From: Scalesia atractyloides
Lineage: Eukaryota > Streptophyta > Magnoliopsida > Asterales > Asteraceae
Assembly: GCA_947069175.1 (NCBI GenBank)
Contig: CAMTDV010000003.1
Span: 43,553,606 to 43,617,605, forward strand
DNA: 64,000 bases
Direction: 5' to 3'
Shown: piece after piece, positions 43,151 to 54,882 of the stretch
Position numbering within the stretch: the first letter of the stretch is position 1
Layout of the letters: each line of letters opens with the position of its first letter
Made by a program: the position numbers and the translations under genes
Notes under the pieces: model-generated
Databases searched by the model: none
What the model was told of the DNA's origin: nothing
Seen by the model: the letters and a program-made list of their open reading frames with translations, nothing else

Positions 43151-43240
43151 CAAAAATACGATTTATGCAGCCCTATATCGATATCAACTTTATAACTAAA
43201 AAAAAAAATACTATACTTGGAATCCAAAAATACAATTTGA
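43138..43240. repeat. Short local duplication
   Basis: 'atacttggaatccaaaaata' occurs at 43139 and 43212, about 73 bases apart, next to the right end of the foldback element. Confidence 0.8.
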
Positions 43241-43414
43241 CCAACAAAAATAACAAATGTTTGATAATCAAAGAAGGAAATAACAGGAACCACCAGCTAC
43301 AAAAACTAAAACATAGCTAACAAAAGACATGTAACCAACAAAAGTCGACGTTTAAACCAAAACAATATCCGAAATTGGTTCAACATATGATTTACCATTA
43401 CCTTACTACTCACT

Positions 43415-43660
43415 CTACTTATTCTCTTCCTTCTCCACCTCAGCAGCCCTCTTGAGTGTTGCACCCGTATGCCTTTTGTTTGTCCTTTCAACAAGAGTCA
43501 AGACGCAGCTTTGAGTAGGCGTTAAATGATTTCATCTCATCTGTCACCTTCACAAACTCAGCAGATGGCTGATCCCTAACAATCAGAGGTACTAGACCTT
43601 GAACCTGGGTGGCGGTTGCAAGCTGTGCTCAGGGGTTGAATCACCAGCCTGGTTCAACAA
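43415..43660 (-). pseudogene. RPL13: Ribosomal protein L13 (60S) 3' fragment, broken
   Basis: Read on the minus strand in shifting frames: AGDSTPE, then VQGLVPLIVRDQPSAEFVKV, TDEMKSFNAY, and VERTNKRHTGATLKRAAEVE followed by KEENK and TAG (43415-43417). Plant cytosolic L13 ends with this same order of blocks (AGDSTPE, a TQVQG stretch, EMKS..AY, ERTNKRHAGA, AEKEEKK). At least two frameshifts lie between the blocks, and nothing N-terminal to AGDSTPE is found upstream, where text becomes unrelated near 43660. No introns interrupt the matched part, so a truncated processed copy is likely, though a fragment carried by a transposon is equally open. The intact protein is a large-subunit component. 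Confidence 0.8.
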
Positions 43661-44621
43661 CGATGCAAGTCTCAAATTAGATTACGAAAGATCAAAAGTT
43701 GAGTTTGTTTATCCAAACAAAACAAACTTACTATTACAGATTTTAACTTCCATTGTTGTGAAATTTCCATAATTATTAAAACTGAATGATCTAAGCGAAC
43801 CAAATATGAAACTTGGTTATTACTCACTAAAAATGTAGTTCATAACTAGATGCTAGATCATGTTAAAAAAAAATACAACTGAATAGCATCCAAGTTTCAT
43901 CAGTTCCATTTAGACCATTTACTTTAAAGGGTGGAAGGGGTTCGGTAACCCTACTTTACCGCGCAACAATGGGCTGCCAGCCCCCATTCGGTGTTCGGTG
44001 AAGGAGCAAGTCGGTGAATACTCACTGATGTGGGAAGAGAAGAGGTAGAGGATAGAGGGGGTGTTAATGGTGGGCCCTACCCTTTTTCAACCAGTCAAAA
44101 ATTTTTCTTTTTTTTAAAAAGAAATTGTTTACCACCCTCCCTCCATATGTTTGAACACACCTAGTGTTTGAGTGCAAAATACGGAGTGAAGAGGGAAGTT
44201 GACATTGCATGATATTATTTATTAGGAGAAAAGTTTATCACTCCCCATTTTAAGAGCACCCCTTCCAGATATTTTAACAATTAAAATTCACAACAATGAA
44301 ACATCACTGAAACCTAAGTAGGTTTTGTTGTTAGGAAAAGCACCGAAGAAACTTGGCTGCTACTTTGTTGAAACTTCATTTCCAAAAAGCATGCCATTAA
44401 CAAAATATAAAATGAAATATGTGAGTTTACCTTCATTTTTCTTGCTCTTCTTGGGAAAACGACCAACTTAGCCTTGAATATTTTTAGCCTCTACACATTA
44501 GCTCAAAGACCTTCCAATGAACGTTTCTGCAGAGATGGTAAACGGCAATGCCAATGTTTGGTATACCTGCAGCCTAATTAAAACACAAAAGAAATATTTA
44601 GTGTTCAAGGTTTATGGGTAT
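43661..44621. other. Noncoding stretch with a possible small MITE
   Basis: The segment 43926-44272 starts GGGTGGAAGGGGTTCGG and ends in AGCACCCCTTCCA, a short inverted match (TGGAAGGGGT). The duplication is unclear and the interior is noncoding. The rest is A+T-rich. The five bases GGTAT (44617-44621) are the Copia-C target duplication. Confidence 0.4.
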
Positions 44622-45362
44622 TGTAGGACAACCGTTCACGAAATTAAAAGATTAACAATTTTATTAATCATATTCGGATTACAATACAAAGCAGGAACAG
44701 AAATTGATAGAACACAAAAACAATACAACCTGAACAGAAACAAATTACAAAGAAAAAAAGAAAAATAACACATAGGTGATTGAGGCACGTGAAAGACACG
44801 CTTCCCTTAAAACAGATTTCGGGTCACCCAAGCTTTGTATTTCTACTGACTAGAATATGAAATGATAAGTCTCTTATTGAATACACAATTCAATAACACT
44901 AATTCTGAAATTCAATGGCATATTGAATTCTATGCCTTAATCATTTTGCAGGTAAGAACATGAACAGTCTTTAATACCAAGGCAAGACACATAAAAAAAT
45001 ACTAAGGCGGCTCGCGGCGATGCGAGCGTGCGAAGTGCAAAGTGCGCCATCAAAGCGCCATATTGCGCCCATCGCCCTCGTCCAGGTCCCGTGCCCGTCC
45101 CGGTCCCCGTCCCCGGGCTCGGACGCGTGTCGGGTGCTTCGCACCCTCCTGGCTGCCACTGGGTGTAACTTGTCACATAGGAATACATTCGTGTAGAGAA
45201 TTATAGATATAAATCAGCAAAAGATTTATCTCTCCACCAATGTGGGACAAACACAACTTCTCACACATTAAGTTCCAACACACAAGTTCCAACACACAAT
45301 TAAAGCTTATAATCTCTCATCCATTTGCTTAATCACTAAATTATTTATAATAATTTCCAACA
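44622..45362 (-). repeat. Copia-C 3' LTR (left copy)
   Basis: It is 741 bp, TGTAGGACAAC ... TTTCCAACA. Relative to the right copy it lacks about 190 bases after 'gggtcacccaag' but has a longer G+C-rich stretch (45005-45165). Confidence 0.9.
45005..45165 (-). repeat. G+C-rich, CpG-rich block in Copia-C LTR
   Basis: Runs of 'gtcccggtccccgtccc' and a hairpin 'gggtgcttcgcaccc' stand out from the A+T-rich surroundings. A shorter version is in the other LTR at 63660-63770. Long frames through it (44937-45188) are composition artefacts. Confidence 0.7.
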
Positions 45363-45892
45363 ATCCCACACATGAATGGAGATCATCCCACACACTCAAG
45401 TGTCACGATAAAATTTTAGCGGTTAAGTAATGCAGGATAGGTAAGTTTCCTTTTGAACCCTCCTTTGTGACATATACTTAGTCTCCTAGCAGTTAGTAGA
45501 CGCGATGTCCTTGAACCAACTCCTTTCTACGTAGACGTTATTACACATCACACATTACTCTTCTTGGTCTGGCTAACTCCTCATAGTTGTGTCCGTTATG
45601 GTCATGGAACAATATCCTGGTTCAGCGAGAGCTCTAGGAATTGTGCCCCCAATTCCATTTGAAGCGACCCCACTTCTCTCTAACATAGGTGATTTACAAA
45701 TCATTAAAAGCCATATGCTTAACCTCTCTTGATATCACTGATTTAAGTAGGAACGGACTGGGAAGTTTGCAACTCCCTTTGTATGCTGAGGTACTCCCCC
45801 ACAGTGACCTCAGTTTGTACAGTTAGGTGGTCCTATTCAGCCTAGATCATGGGATCTCCAATCTTCTAGGATATGTTTTCCGTTGTACAAAC
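45363..45892 (-). other. Copia-C 3' noncoding region
   Basis: Lies between RNase H and the 3' LTR with no reading frame. 'atcccacacatgaatggagat' next to the LTR gives only a weak polypurine tract on the minus strand (GTGTGGGAT). Confidence 0.6.
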
Positions 45893-47791
45893 TTACTCTA
45901 AGGGCTTTAGTCCCATTCCCATTGACGACTTATTTACTACCTCTTTGCTTAAGCCTTTTGTAAGTGGATCCTCAATGTTATCTTTTGACTTCAAATAGTC
46001 AATCGTGATAACTCCAGTTGAGAGTAGTTGTCGTATCGTGTTATCCCGACGTCGTATGTGCCTTGATCTGCCATTATACATTGCATTTTGAGCTCTACCA
46101 ATAGCTGATTGGCAATCACAATGTATACAAATAGCCGTCATAGGCTTAGGCCATCTTGGAATATATTCCAAGAATTGACGTAACCATTTTGCCTCTTCTC
46201 CAGCTTTATCTAACGCGATAAACTCAGATTCCATCGTGGATCTAGCTATAAGTGTTTGTTTGGACGACTTCCAAGATATAGCTGCTCCTCCAAGGGTAAA
46301 CACATAACCACTTGTAGCTCTAGAATCTTTCGTATCGGATATCCAGTTGGCATCATTGAATCCTTCCACAACTGCTGGAGTTTGGCCATAATGCAGTCCA
46401 TAGTTTCTCGTGTATCTCAAATACCTTAATATTTTTGTCATACCCTTCCAGTGCTCTAAACTAGGATGACTAGTATATCTACTTAGCCTACTCACAGCAT
46501 ATGCTAAATCTGGCCAAGTACATGACATGAGATACATAAGACTGCTAATGATTCTTGAGTATTCCAATTGAGCAACACTCTCGCCTCTATTTTTTGACAA
46601 ATGTTGAGAGGTATCAATTGGAGTTTGAGCTATACTCGTGTCATCGGGATTAAACTTCTGAAGGATCTTATCAACATAGTGAGATTGACTTAGCACCAAA
46701 CCAGTTTGGGTTCTAATGATCTTTACTCCAAGAATCACATCACCTAGACCCATATCTTTCATGTCAAATCTCGCTTTCAACATGTCTTTATTAGATCTGA
46801 TCATTTTATCATCACTCCCAATGATAAGCATTCATCTACATAAAGGCATAAGATCACATAACCTTTAGAAGTGTCTTTCACATAGACACATTTATCGCAT
46901 TCATTTATTTTGAAACCATTGTTAAGCATAACTGGTCAAAATTTTGATGCCATGTTTTGGAGCTTACTTCAAGCCATATAATGAATTGACAAGTTTACAC
47001 ACTTTGCCCTCTTGGCCAGGAGCAGAGAAACCCTCTGGTTGCTCCATGTAAATCTCTTCCTCTAATTCCCCTTTGAGAAATGCGGTTTTTACATCCATTT
47101 GATGTATTTCCAAATTTCTCAAAGCTGAAATCGCGAGCACCAATCTAATAGAGGTTATTCTAGTTACAGGCGAGTATGTGTCAAAATAGTCAAGACCTTC
47201 CTTTTGTCTAAACCCTTTGATCACAAGCTTTGCCTTATACTTGTCGACAGAGCCATCAGCTTTCATCTTTTTCTAAATATCCATCGATATCCAAGTGGCT
47301 TGCACCCTGGTGGAAGATCTACTAGCTCCCATGTATGATTCTGTAAGATAGAATCAATTTCACTCTTGATGGCTTCTTTCCATTGAGGTCCATCTGAAGA
47401 GGTGACTGCTTCTCGATAGGTTTGAGGCTCACTTTCAACCATGTATGTAAGAAAGTCAGGCCCAAAGGATTTCTCAGTCCTTTGCCTCTTACTTCTTCTT
47501 GGATCACCTTCTTCAGCCTCTGATTGTTCTTGAGTTTCCTCCCAAACAATCTCATCAACCATTGTTGACGAACTTGCATGATTTGAAGAACTCGCAAGAG
47601 TTTGTTGTAACATTGGAAACTCTTCTTCAAAGTAAGTCACATTTCCTGGCCTTATCTCTATGATAGAGTCCTTATGCACATCAGGATTCTTGGATTCAAA
47701 TACAAGGAAACGACGTGAGCTACCATTTTAGCATATCCAATGAAAATGCAATCAACAGTTTTGGGCTCTATTCTAAGAGCCTTAGGGGGTG
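45893..47791 (-). pseudogene. Copia-C RT and RNase H, with integrase C-terminal tail
   Basis: Upstream part 47263-47679 has the integrase-RT linker, ending QNHTWELVDLPPGCKPLGYRW. A frameshift near 47265 leads to 46964-47266 with KAKLVIKGFRQKEGLDY and QMDVKTAFLKGELEEEIYM. Near 46830 the catalytic box reads YVDE and then shifts frame: one base is missing from the usual YVDD codons. The 312-residue frame 45893-46831 completes RT (VILGVKI, SLMYLMSCTWPDLAYAVSRL) and RNase H (FNDANWISDTKDSRATSGYVF, STMESEFIAL, KDNIEDPLTKGL). Another one-base loss lies near 47735. The 3' limit at 47791 is the Copia-B insertion; the integrase reading continues at 60943. Confidence 0.9.
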
Positions 47792-48104
47792 TGTAAGTCC
47801 CGTGTAACGGATCAAACATGTATCCTTATCCTAATCAATTGCGGAAATAATGATCAGGATGAAGAACAACTTGAATAACTTGAATACAACAACTTGCATA
47901 CACTAGAGGATGTCAGATACAAGTTTTTGTAATCAACTCTCTAACCCCTAACAGTGCCCTAACCCCTCTAATTATAGACACGACAAAGCCCAAATATACA
48001 ACCCTAGGCCCACTTGGCACTAGGAAGCCCAAACTAACCCAAAAGTAACCTAAAAGCCCAAAAAACAATATAAATGAATAAATCTTTAAGCTCGAAGCCC
48101 AACA
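47792..48104 (-). repeat. Copia-B 3' LTR (left copy)
   Basis: It is 313 bp, TGTAAGTCCCGTGTAACGG to AAGCCCAACA. Confidence 0.93.
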
Positions 48105-48118
48105 ATCTCCCCCTAGGT
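48105..48118 (-). other. Copia-B polypurine tract
   Basis: The minus strand reads CCTAGGGGGAGAT immediately before the 3' LTR. Confidence 0.85.
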
Positions 48119-48206
48119 TTCTTCATTATCCTTCGGCACCGCATCCACTCCCAAACGTCTAGCAATAATTCCTACAACTGCAGCTGTCTAATCCTTGGCA
48201 CACGCC

Positions 48207-50841
48207 TCATATAGTTTCAGCAGTACGTATTTGATGAGAAGCTAAAACTTGTAAATCTTCATCATGAAAGCTGACCAAATCCACAACATCATTCACCCTG
48301 AAAGCCTTCTCTTTCGTCACTATCGCAACACTTCCGACCTTTGGATCGTATAACCAGAAGTTAAAGTTCTTCAAAATTCCTCTTGGAAAGGTAGGAGCAA
48401 CTGGAATCACCAACTCTTTATCCGTAGGAGGCCACATCACAGATTTAAACCGTTTGCCTGTGTGTGCATCACGAACTCCTTTGGCTGCTCTTAGATACGG
48501 TTCGGCGGTCTTCATGCTCTTAAACCCCGTCCTTACCTCCCGTTCAAGCTTTTTAAAGAACCTCCAACCTGGTCCACGCTCCGTCGTATCGTCGTCAATG
48601 TATGGGGCTCGTAACAGATCTGTCAGTGCGACCTTCATCCAAGTCTCAAACTGTGACTCTTTCGAATAATATTCTCTTGTTCCATCTTGGCGTACAATGA
48701 TCCACATATTCTTGATATGATCGTACATCCAACTCAACACTTTAGACTTGTTACCCACCTTATTGTAATAGCTCGACCCAACTCCATGACGTATCTATCA
48801 GATTGATTTGTAGGATCTTTCCGCTGAAAGTTTTCATCCAGAGGATTCACGTTCACATTCTTCATCAATACCATCTGCTTCTTCTTCTTCGGATCTGTAG
48901 CGCGTTTCTGACTCGCAGTGAACTTCTTGCGCGGATCCTTCAAGTAATCATCAATACCAGCTTGACATTCGACTGCTAATTGCTCGGCTGCCAACCTCTG
49001 CTCTTCTGTTTCTTCAGCCATTCGTTGCTGTGCCGCACGATGACGGGTTTCAACATTCATAGGATCGTCGGTCAGATCGCTAAACTCTCTGCGAAACTTG
49101 TTTCTAACTTGCCCCTCAAATAAAAAACAATAGTCATTAGCATAGTAACATCCCCCTGTAGCTGTTCGATAGTTTGATCTCGAACATCCAAACGATTCTG
49201 CAGGGAGGCAATATGCGCATCCTTTAACATGGCCTCCTGTTCCAGTACCACAACCCGTTTCTTTAACTCAACAACATCCACCTCAGTATCATCATCATCA
49301 CTGTCTAAACCCCCAAACTCAAACGCCTGCTTCTCAGATCTGCGCATGTAATCGTCAGCAACATCATCAGAATGACCAGCACCACTACCACCCGCGTCTG
49401 TATCTCCTGCACCTGATGAACTGCCTCCAAGTTCCATCATATGTAATGCTGTGGTAGCAGGAATCGATACAACTGTAGACTGCATAATGACAGGAACCGT
49501 GGGCTGTGTAGAAGCAATAGGCGTGTCAGGCGTCAAGGTACAAGCAACCAATCTTGTAACAATGACCTCAGCAGCATTGCTCTCGACAGCAGTAGATGTA
49601 ATCAACTCAAAAGTAGCAACTGTAACAGCAACTGGAGCCTCAGATGTACTCGCTTGAAATGCTCGGCTCAGTTCTACGTCTCTTGATCAATGGAACTTCA
49701 TCTTCTTCGTCTTCGTCATCTTCATCAGGCTGAGCAGTAGTAGCAACGACAGACGGAATGTCAAGTGGGGGATCGTCCTATTTCTCTTGAATGTCCTTCA
49801 GTTGAGCAATCAGAGCAGCTAGATTCTCAGATGATAACTCTGGTAGAACCTGAGTTAGTGTAGCATTTAATGCATCAAGATCATCCAGAAAGGCTTGTCC
49901 AACATCATCTTCATCATCTGTAACTAAATCCTCGACTTCTATCTCTTTTTCCTTTTCCGGTATATCATGTTCCTCGGCTACAATCGCATTTACCAGAGGA
50001 GGAGGAGGAGGAGGTGTAGCATGCAGACCTGCAACTTCCGAAAACTTGCTAAACTTCTTCAGAGGGAACATACCCACAAATACCGTCTTCGAAGTAGAAC
50101 GGTTCTTCTTCATAGTTGCAAAAATGGTAGGCCCCATTGGCTTCATATTCAGTAACTTCGAGTCTGTAGCATCCTTAGCTAAGTCGGGGTAACAAGCATC
50201 GAGAATTAGTTGGATAAACCTTGGATACAACAGAAACATCCGTTTCTTGGACGGCTCTAATATCTTCCTCATGTTTTCGAAAATATAACCAGAGTAGTTA
50301 TATTTCCAGTCCATAACCAATGAAACGATCACCGAATCTGAGCCTGACTAGGCTGATCCAGTCCACCTTTATTCTCCGACACACATTGCATAAACATGTG
50401 TATAAGTAGTCTCCAGTACGCCGGAAACATCTTCTTTAGCAATGGCGGATAAGAACCTTCGTAGCTCATCTCCATCAGTACTGGCAACACCTTCTCTTTG
50501 ACATATGTGGTTGGATCACCGTAAGTATCTGTTAGCTGCATCACTTCCCTCACACAAGCCTCATTAACTACAATCTCCTTCCCCTGAATCTATGATCGTA
50601 TGAACGGTCTGCCATCTTCACCTCTTGGCTGTATCCGCGCTCTCTTCCAAAACGAATGAACCAAATCTTTGTATATCACAGGATTTGCACGAACACCGTA
50701 GGCAATCCGACAACTGTTAAGCCCCACAATCATTGCCTGAAACTCCTGAAAATACTCAGCTGGTGGATCTAAAAGATATCCAGCCTGATTGTGAAACTGC
50801 TCTTCAACCAGCATCACGGCATCGAAAGCTTCTTCCACCAT
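48207..50841 (-). pseudogene. Envelope-like third ORF of Copia-B, fragmented
   Basis: Six minus-strand frames continue one another from 50841 to 48207 (50590-50841, 50329-50553, 49778-50332, 49072-49605, 48734-49060, 48207-48758), about 870 codons in total. Visible parts are FLLYPRFIQLILD, a Pro run with an acidic EKEKEIEVEDLVTDDEDD stretch, and a heptad-rich coiled coil (ELKKRVVVLEQEAMLKDAHI onward, near 49250). A Lys-rich segment (KKKKQMVLMKN) follows, then a conserved-looking C-terminal part. Sireviruses of the SIRE1 group have an ORF of this type at this place, called envelope-like from position and predicted structure. I see no signal peptide or clear transmembrane helix, so function is unknown. 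At least four frame breaks or stops. Confidence 0.75.
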
Positions 50842-52584
50842 GTCTGTAAAAAATCAACAGAGTTAAAAACCAACTAACAGAAGCAAACTGAGTAAACTGA
50901 TTTAACTGAGTTAACTAAGTTAATCTGAGTTAACTGAGTTAACAAAGTTAACTCTAACTGGACAGGTCAACAGAGGTCAAGGTTCAAATTAAAGCCAGTT
51001 CAAATTAATTAAGGGGTTCAACAATTTAAAAGGTCCAAACTTAGTTAAGGGGTTCAAACTTAGAATCAATCCGGAATACTCTTATCAGTCCGGATTAAGC
51101 ATCTCGGATAGACATGCATCCTGGATGAAGATTAATCCGGAATGAGATCCGCATTTCGGATGAATATCCATCCGAAATGAGCACTATTATCAATCCGAAA
51201 TGCTAATTCTTTGAAGATCAATCCGGAATGCACAGGTACCTGATCCGGAATGGGCAGTCCGAAATATTCAGTTCGAGAGAGAATCAGAGAGATCAAACAG
51301 TAACTCGGATTTTGAATAATCCGAAATGAGAACAGAGATGACAATATATTTTTCTGAAATGGGCTTGGGCCTGATATTTGAGTCCGGATTGGGCTTGTGA
51401 CAGGCCCAATTCGAAACAGTAACACATTGGGCCTGTTCAAAATGACTTAAATGGGCCATTCCGGATAGGTCCAATCCGGAACAGTAGCCCAATTGAGCCC
51501 AATTCAGAACAGTAACCTTAATTTTGATTTTTAGACTTAAAACCAATTTCATTAGGCTGGCTCAAATCCCAAAGCACACTGGGACAGTCCAATATCTCTT
51601 GACAGAAAAAACATCCCACCAAAATTCATCAAGTAAACTAACCAAGCATCCAACCATCATAAGGAGAACCTATTAAAACATACATAAATAATTAACACAA
51701 CATTGCTAAGGGATCAATCGTTTCAAACGCTGACCAAAGAACATTTTTCGATATGAGCAGGTTTAGTTGGTCTAAGCGACTATCAGTATACTTGTCCACT
51801 TAAATCCAAAACTCAACCATTCTAGATTAGACTTTATGATATGCTTAGGGTAATTTTATACTAAGATACACGTGTGTCCCATACCATGACATACCCCCGC
51901 GATCAAGGTAAGCACAACGGTTCATCGTAGTAGGTGAGTATACCGAGGTCATCCTTTGTTATACAACATCAGACTAATGGTGAACAGGTCCGTACTTCCG
52001 TACAACAGAGAGACCAATAGTGACTGACGAGGGTTAGGCAAATACCTTATGAGGTACGTAAGAACTTAGAAGGAAAATTTTGTTCTTTTCGGTTTTGGCC
52101 TTTCCATTTTGGCTCTTTTATAAAGATATCCTTACTGTGCCTAGGTCTGCATATAATCTGGTTGCAACAGAAGGGCAGTCAAGATATCCCCGGATGACTC
52201 AGCAGCATAAAGACCCGAAACCTCAGATGTTGGCTATCTATCAACGCAGATTTAAGACCATAAAATCATATGCCTATAGTAAGTGACCCACCGAGTACAA
52301 AGTTCGTTATGTTTATATCATTTGACTTTTCCCATCCGGTTGAGTTTTAGACCTACCGACACATCACTTTCGATCCAAATCTTTTCCGCGTCAATACCTT
52401 ACATGTGTTAGTCATGCATTTTATCACGAATATTCATTTCATTTCCCTATCATTGCAAAAATATATATATTTTTTTTAACTTGAACTTTTTCTCCCTCTA
52501 AATTTGTGCATACGGATATGAACAAATTTATGACACAACGAAAAGAAACGAAAAACAGTAAATAAATACGAAGATAATAGATGC
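50842..52584 (-). other. Copia-B noncoding region between RNase H and third ORF
   Basis: Three parts. First, 51843-52310 is the block shared with Copia-A. Second, 51060-51500 holds an array of ATCCGGAATG/TCCGAAATG words (about a dozen) like those in the gag leader. Third, 50880-50960 has a short tandem AGTTAACTG repeat (about six units), just before the third ORF. Bases 52311-52584 are A+T-rich with no frame. Confidence 0.75.
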
Positions 52585-54090
52585 TTAGGAAGAGAACCAA
52601 ATCATTTTGAGAAGATCCATAAGCACTTGAAAACGTGCGTTGCTAACGGGTTTCGTAAACAAATCCGCCACATTTGCATCAGTGCGGATTTGCTCAAGCT
52701 TTACGAGACCCTTTTCATAGCAATCACGTATAAAATGAACTTTAATGTTAATGTGCTTGGTTTTGGAGTGGAAAATAGGGTTTTTAACTATTTGGATTGC
52801 GGCATCATTACCACAATAAATCGTGGTGTTTAGATAAGTCAAACCCTAATCCGCAAGCTGATGTTGCATCCATAAAACCTGGGAGCAGCAAGCAGATGCT
52901 GTGACATATTCTGCCTCTGCAATGAAAAGCGAAACCGTCTGCTGCTTCTTGCATTGCCACGAAATAAGGCAATCTCTCAGAAATTGGAAACCAATCGACG
53001 TTGAGCGCATGTCCGTATCTGTACCTCCTAGATTACCGTCAGAGAAAGCAAACAGTTCAAATTCAGAATTTTTAGGATACAAGAGGCCCAGAGATGGAGC
53101 CCCTTTGAGGTACCTAAAAATTCGTTTAACAGCATGTAAGTGAGAAAGTTTAGGAGTAGCCTGATAACGAGCACACTGGCAGACGACAAACATGATATCT
53201 GGCCGACTAGCAGTGAGGTACATGAGTGATCCAATCATAGAGCGATACATGGTAGGGTTAACAGGCGTTCCTTCAGCATTTTCATTTAACAGAGGCCGTT
53301 CCGCTATAGGTGAAGCCATTGGCTTGGAATCTGTAAGCTTGAATTTGGCAAGAACGTCGTGTACGTATTTTCCTTGATGAATGAGTATACCCTGAGGGCT
53401 CTGACGAACTTGAAGCCCTAAAAACATGGTCATCTCTCCCAGTGAACTCATCTCAAATTTCTTCTTCATGATTTCTTCGAACTCGCGGCACAAACCATCA
53501 TTGGTGGAACAAAAAATAACATCATCAACATAGATTTGGACAAGAATAATGTCCTTATCAACGCGTTTGATAAACAAAGTTTGGTTAATAGTTCCACGTG
53601 TGTAGTCATGAGCAAGCAGATGCTCCGTAAGAGTAGCGTACCATGCACGAGGTGCTTGATGCAGCCCGTACAACGCTTTGTCTAATTTATAAGCATAATC
53701 TGGCTTGTCAGGATCGGTAAAGCCCGGTGGTTGTGCCATGTAAATTTCCTCTTTCACCTTGCCGTATAGAAACGCAGTCTTGACATCAATTTTATAGACA
53801 GTAAAGTCCATATAAGATGCGTATGCCATGAAGATACGCATAGCTTCCAAACGCGCGACATGTGCATAAACCTCATCATAATCCAGTCCTTCAATCTGTC
53901 GAAACCCTTGGACCACCAATCTAGCTTTATTTGGAACAATAACTCCAGTGTCATCCTGCTTGTTGCGGAAGACCCAGCAAGTTCCAAGAGCGCGCTTTCC
54001 CTGAGGTAGTTTCACCAGTTGCCAAACGCCAAGTTTTTCAAATTGATTGAGTTCTTTGTGCATGGTATCCACCCAGCCTGGTTCCTGCAA
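52585..54090 (-). pseudogene. Copia-B reverse transcriptase and RNase H
   Basis: Frame 52846-54090 (414 residues): WVFRNKQDDTGV, KARLVVQGF, KIDVKTAFLYGKV (100-112), catalytic YVDD at 187-190, SLMYLTASRPDIM, and RNase H with FSDGNLGG and AEAEYVTA. A TAG at about 52843-52845 interrupts the DYGLTYLNTT region; the last 85 residues (52585-52842: HSKTKHINIKVHFIRD, DANVADLFTKP) follow in frame. RT is otherwise complete. Confidence 0.92.
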
Positions 54091-54882
54091 GGCAACATCA
54101 ATACTTTTAGGTTCAATTTGGGATATAAAGCAAGAATAAAGACATGTATTGATATCCCCATATTGACTGCGTGTGCGAACAACAGCGTTTACAGGACCAA
54201 TGATATTCTAAATGGGATGGTCACGCTATAAACGTTGAGGTATTGGTGTAGCAGGAACCAAAACATCGGTTGGCAAGTTGGTGACACTAGCTGAAGCAAC
54301 TCCAGATGCCTCCCCCTCAACCGAGGCACCTGTAGAGATGTGAGATAAATAATCCACCACACAATCGAGGGGATTAGGCTCGGGAAATAAGGAGGAGCCC
54401 AAAACATCAGGAGGAAGTCCTTCATCTGCCGTAGATGGCTCTAGAGGAGAAACCACATCCTTAGTAAGATTAGGCTGAACAGGCAAAGAGATAGATGGAG
54501 CTTGTGATGGTGAAGCTGTGGAGGATGGCAAGGCAATGTCATTGAATCCAGGAGGATCTACAGCTGCTTTAGTGTGTCATTTAGTGCGGCAGCGTCAGTG
54601 TAATCGTCGGAAGGAATGGGCACCGTTGGAGGGAAAGATGTCGAACTGTCTCCTGTAGACATATTAGAAGACAACATCAAAATGATTAAATAAGGTAGAG
54701 TAGTCATACAACCAATCAGGACCAATGCGTTTGTCCTTGGGATTTTCCTCCAGCCAACCCACATTGTAGGTTTCAACCACCATCTTCTTGATCTTGTTAT
54801 AAATGCGATATGTCGTATTTTTAGAATAACCAACGAAAATACAAGGATCTCCGCGTGCTTCGAACTTCCCTTTAGCATCCAT
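54091..54882 (-). pseudogene. Copia-B integrase C-terminus and linker
   Basis: The frame 54664-54882 reads DAKGKFEARGDPCIFVGYSK, the usual copia integrase C-terminal segment, then a linker (54226-54531) rich in Ser/Pro. Frames 54558-54878 and 54226-54531 are shifted relative to each other. Confidence 0.75.

Noticed and set aside
44937..45188. Gly/Thr-rich frame (GTGTGTGPGRGR)
   Set aside because: Composition artefact of the G+C-rich LTR block.
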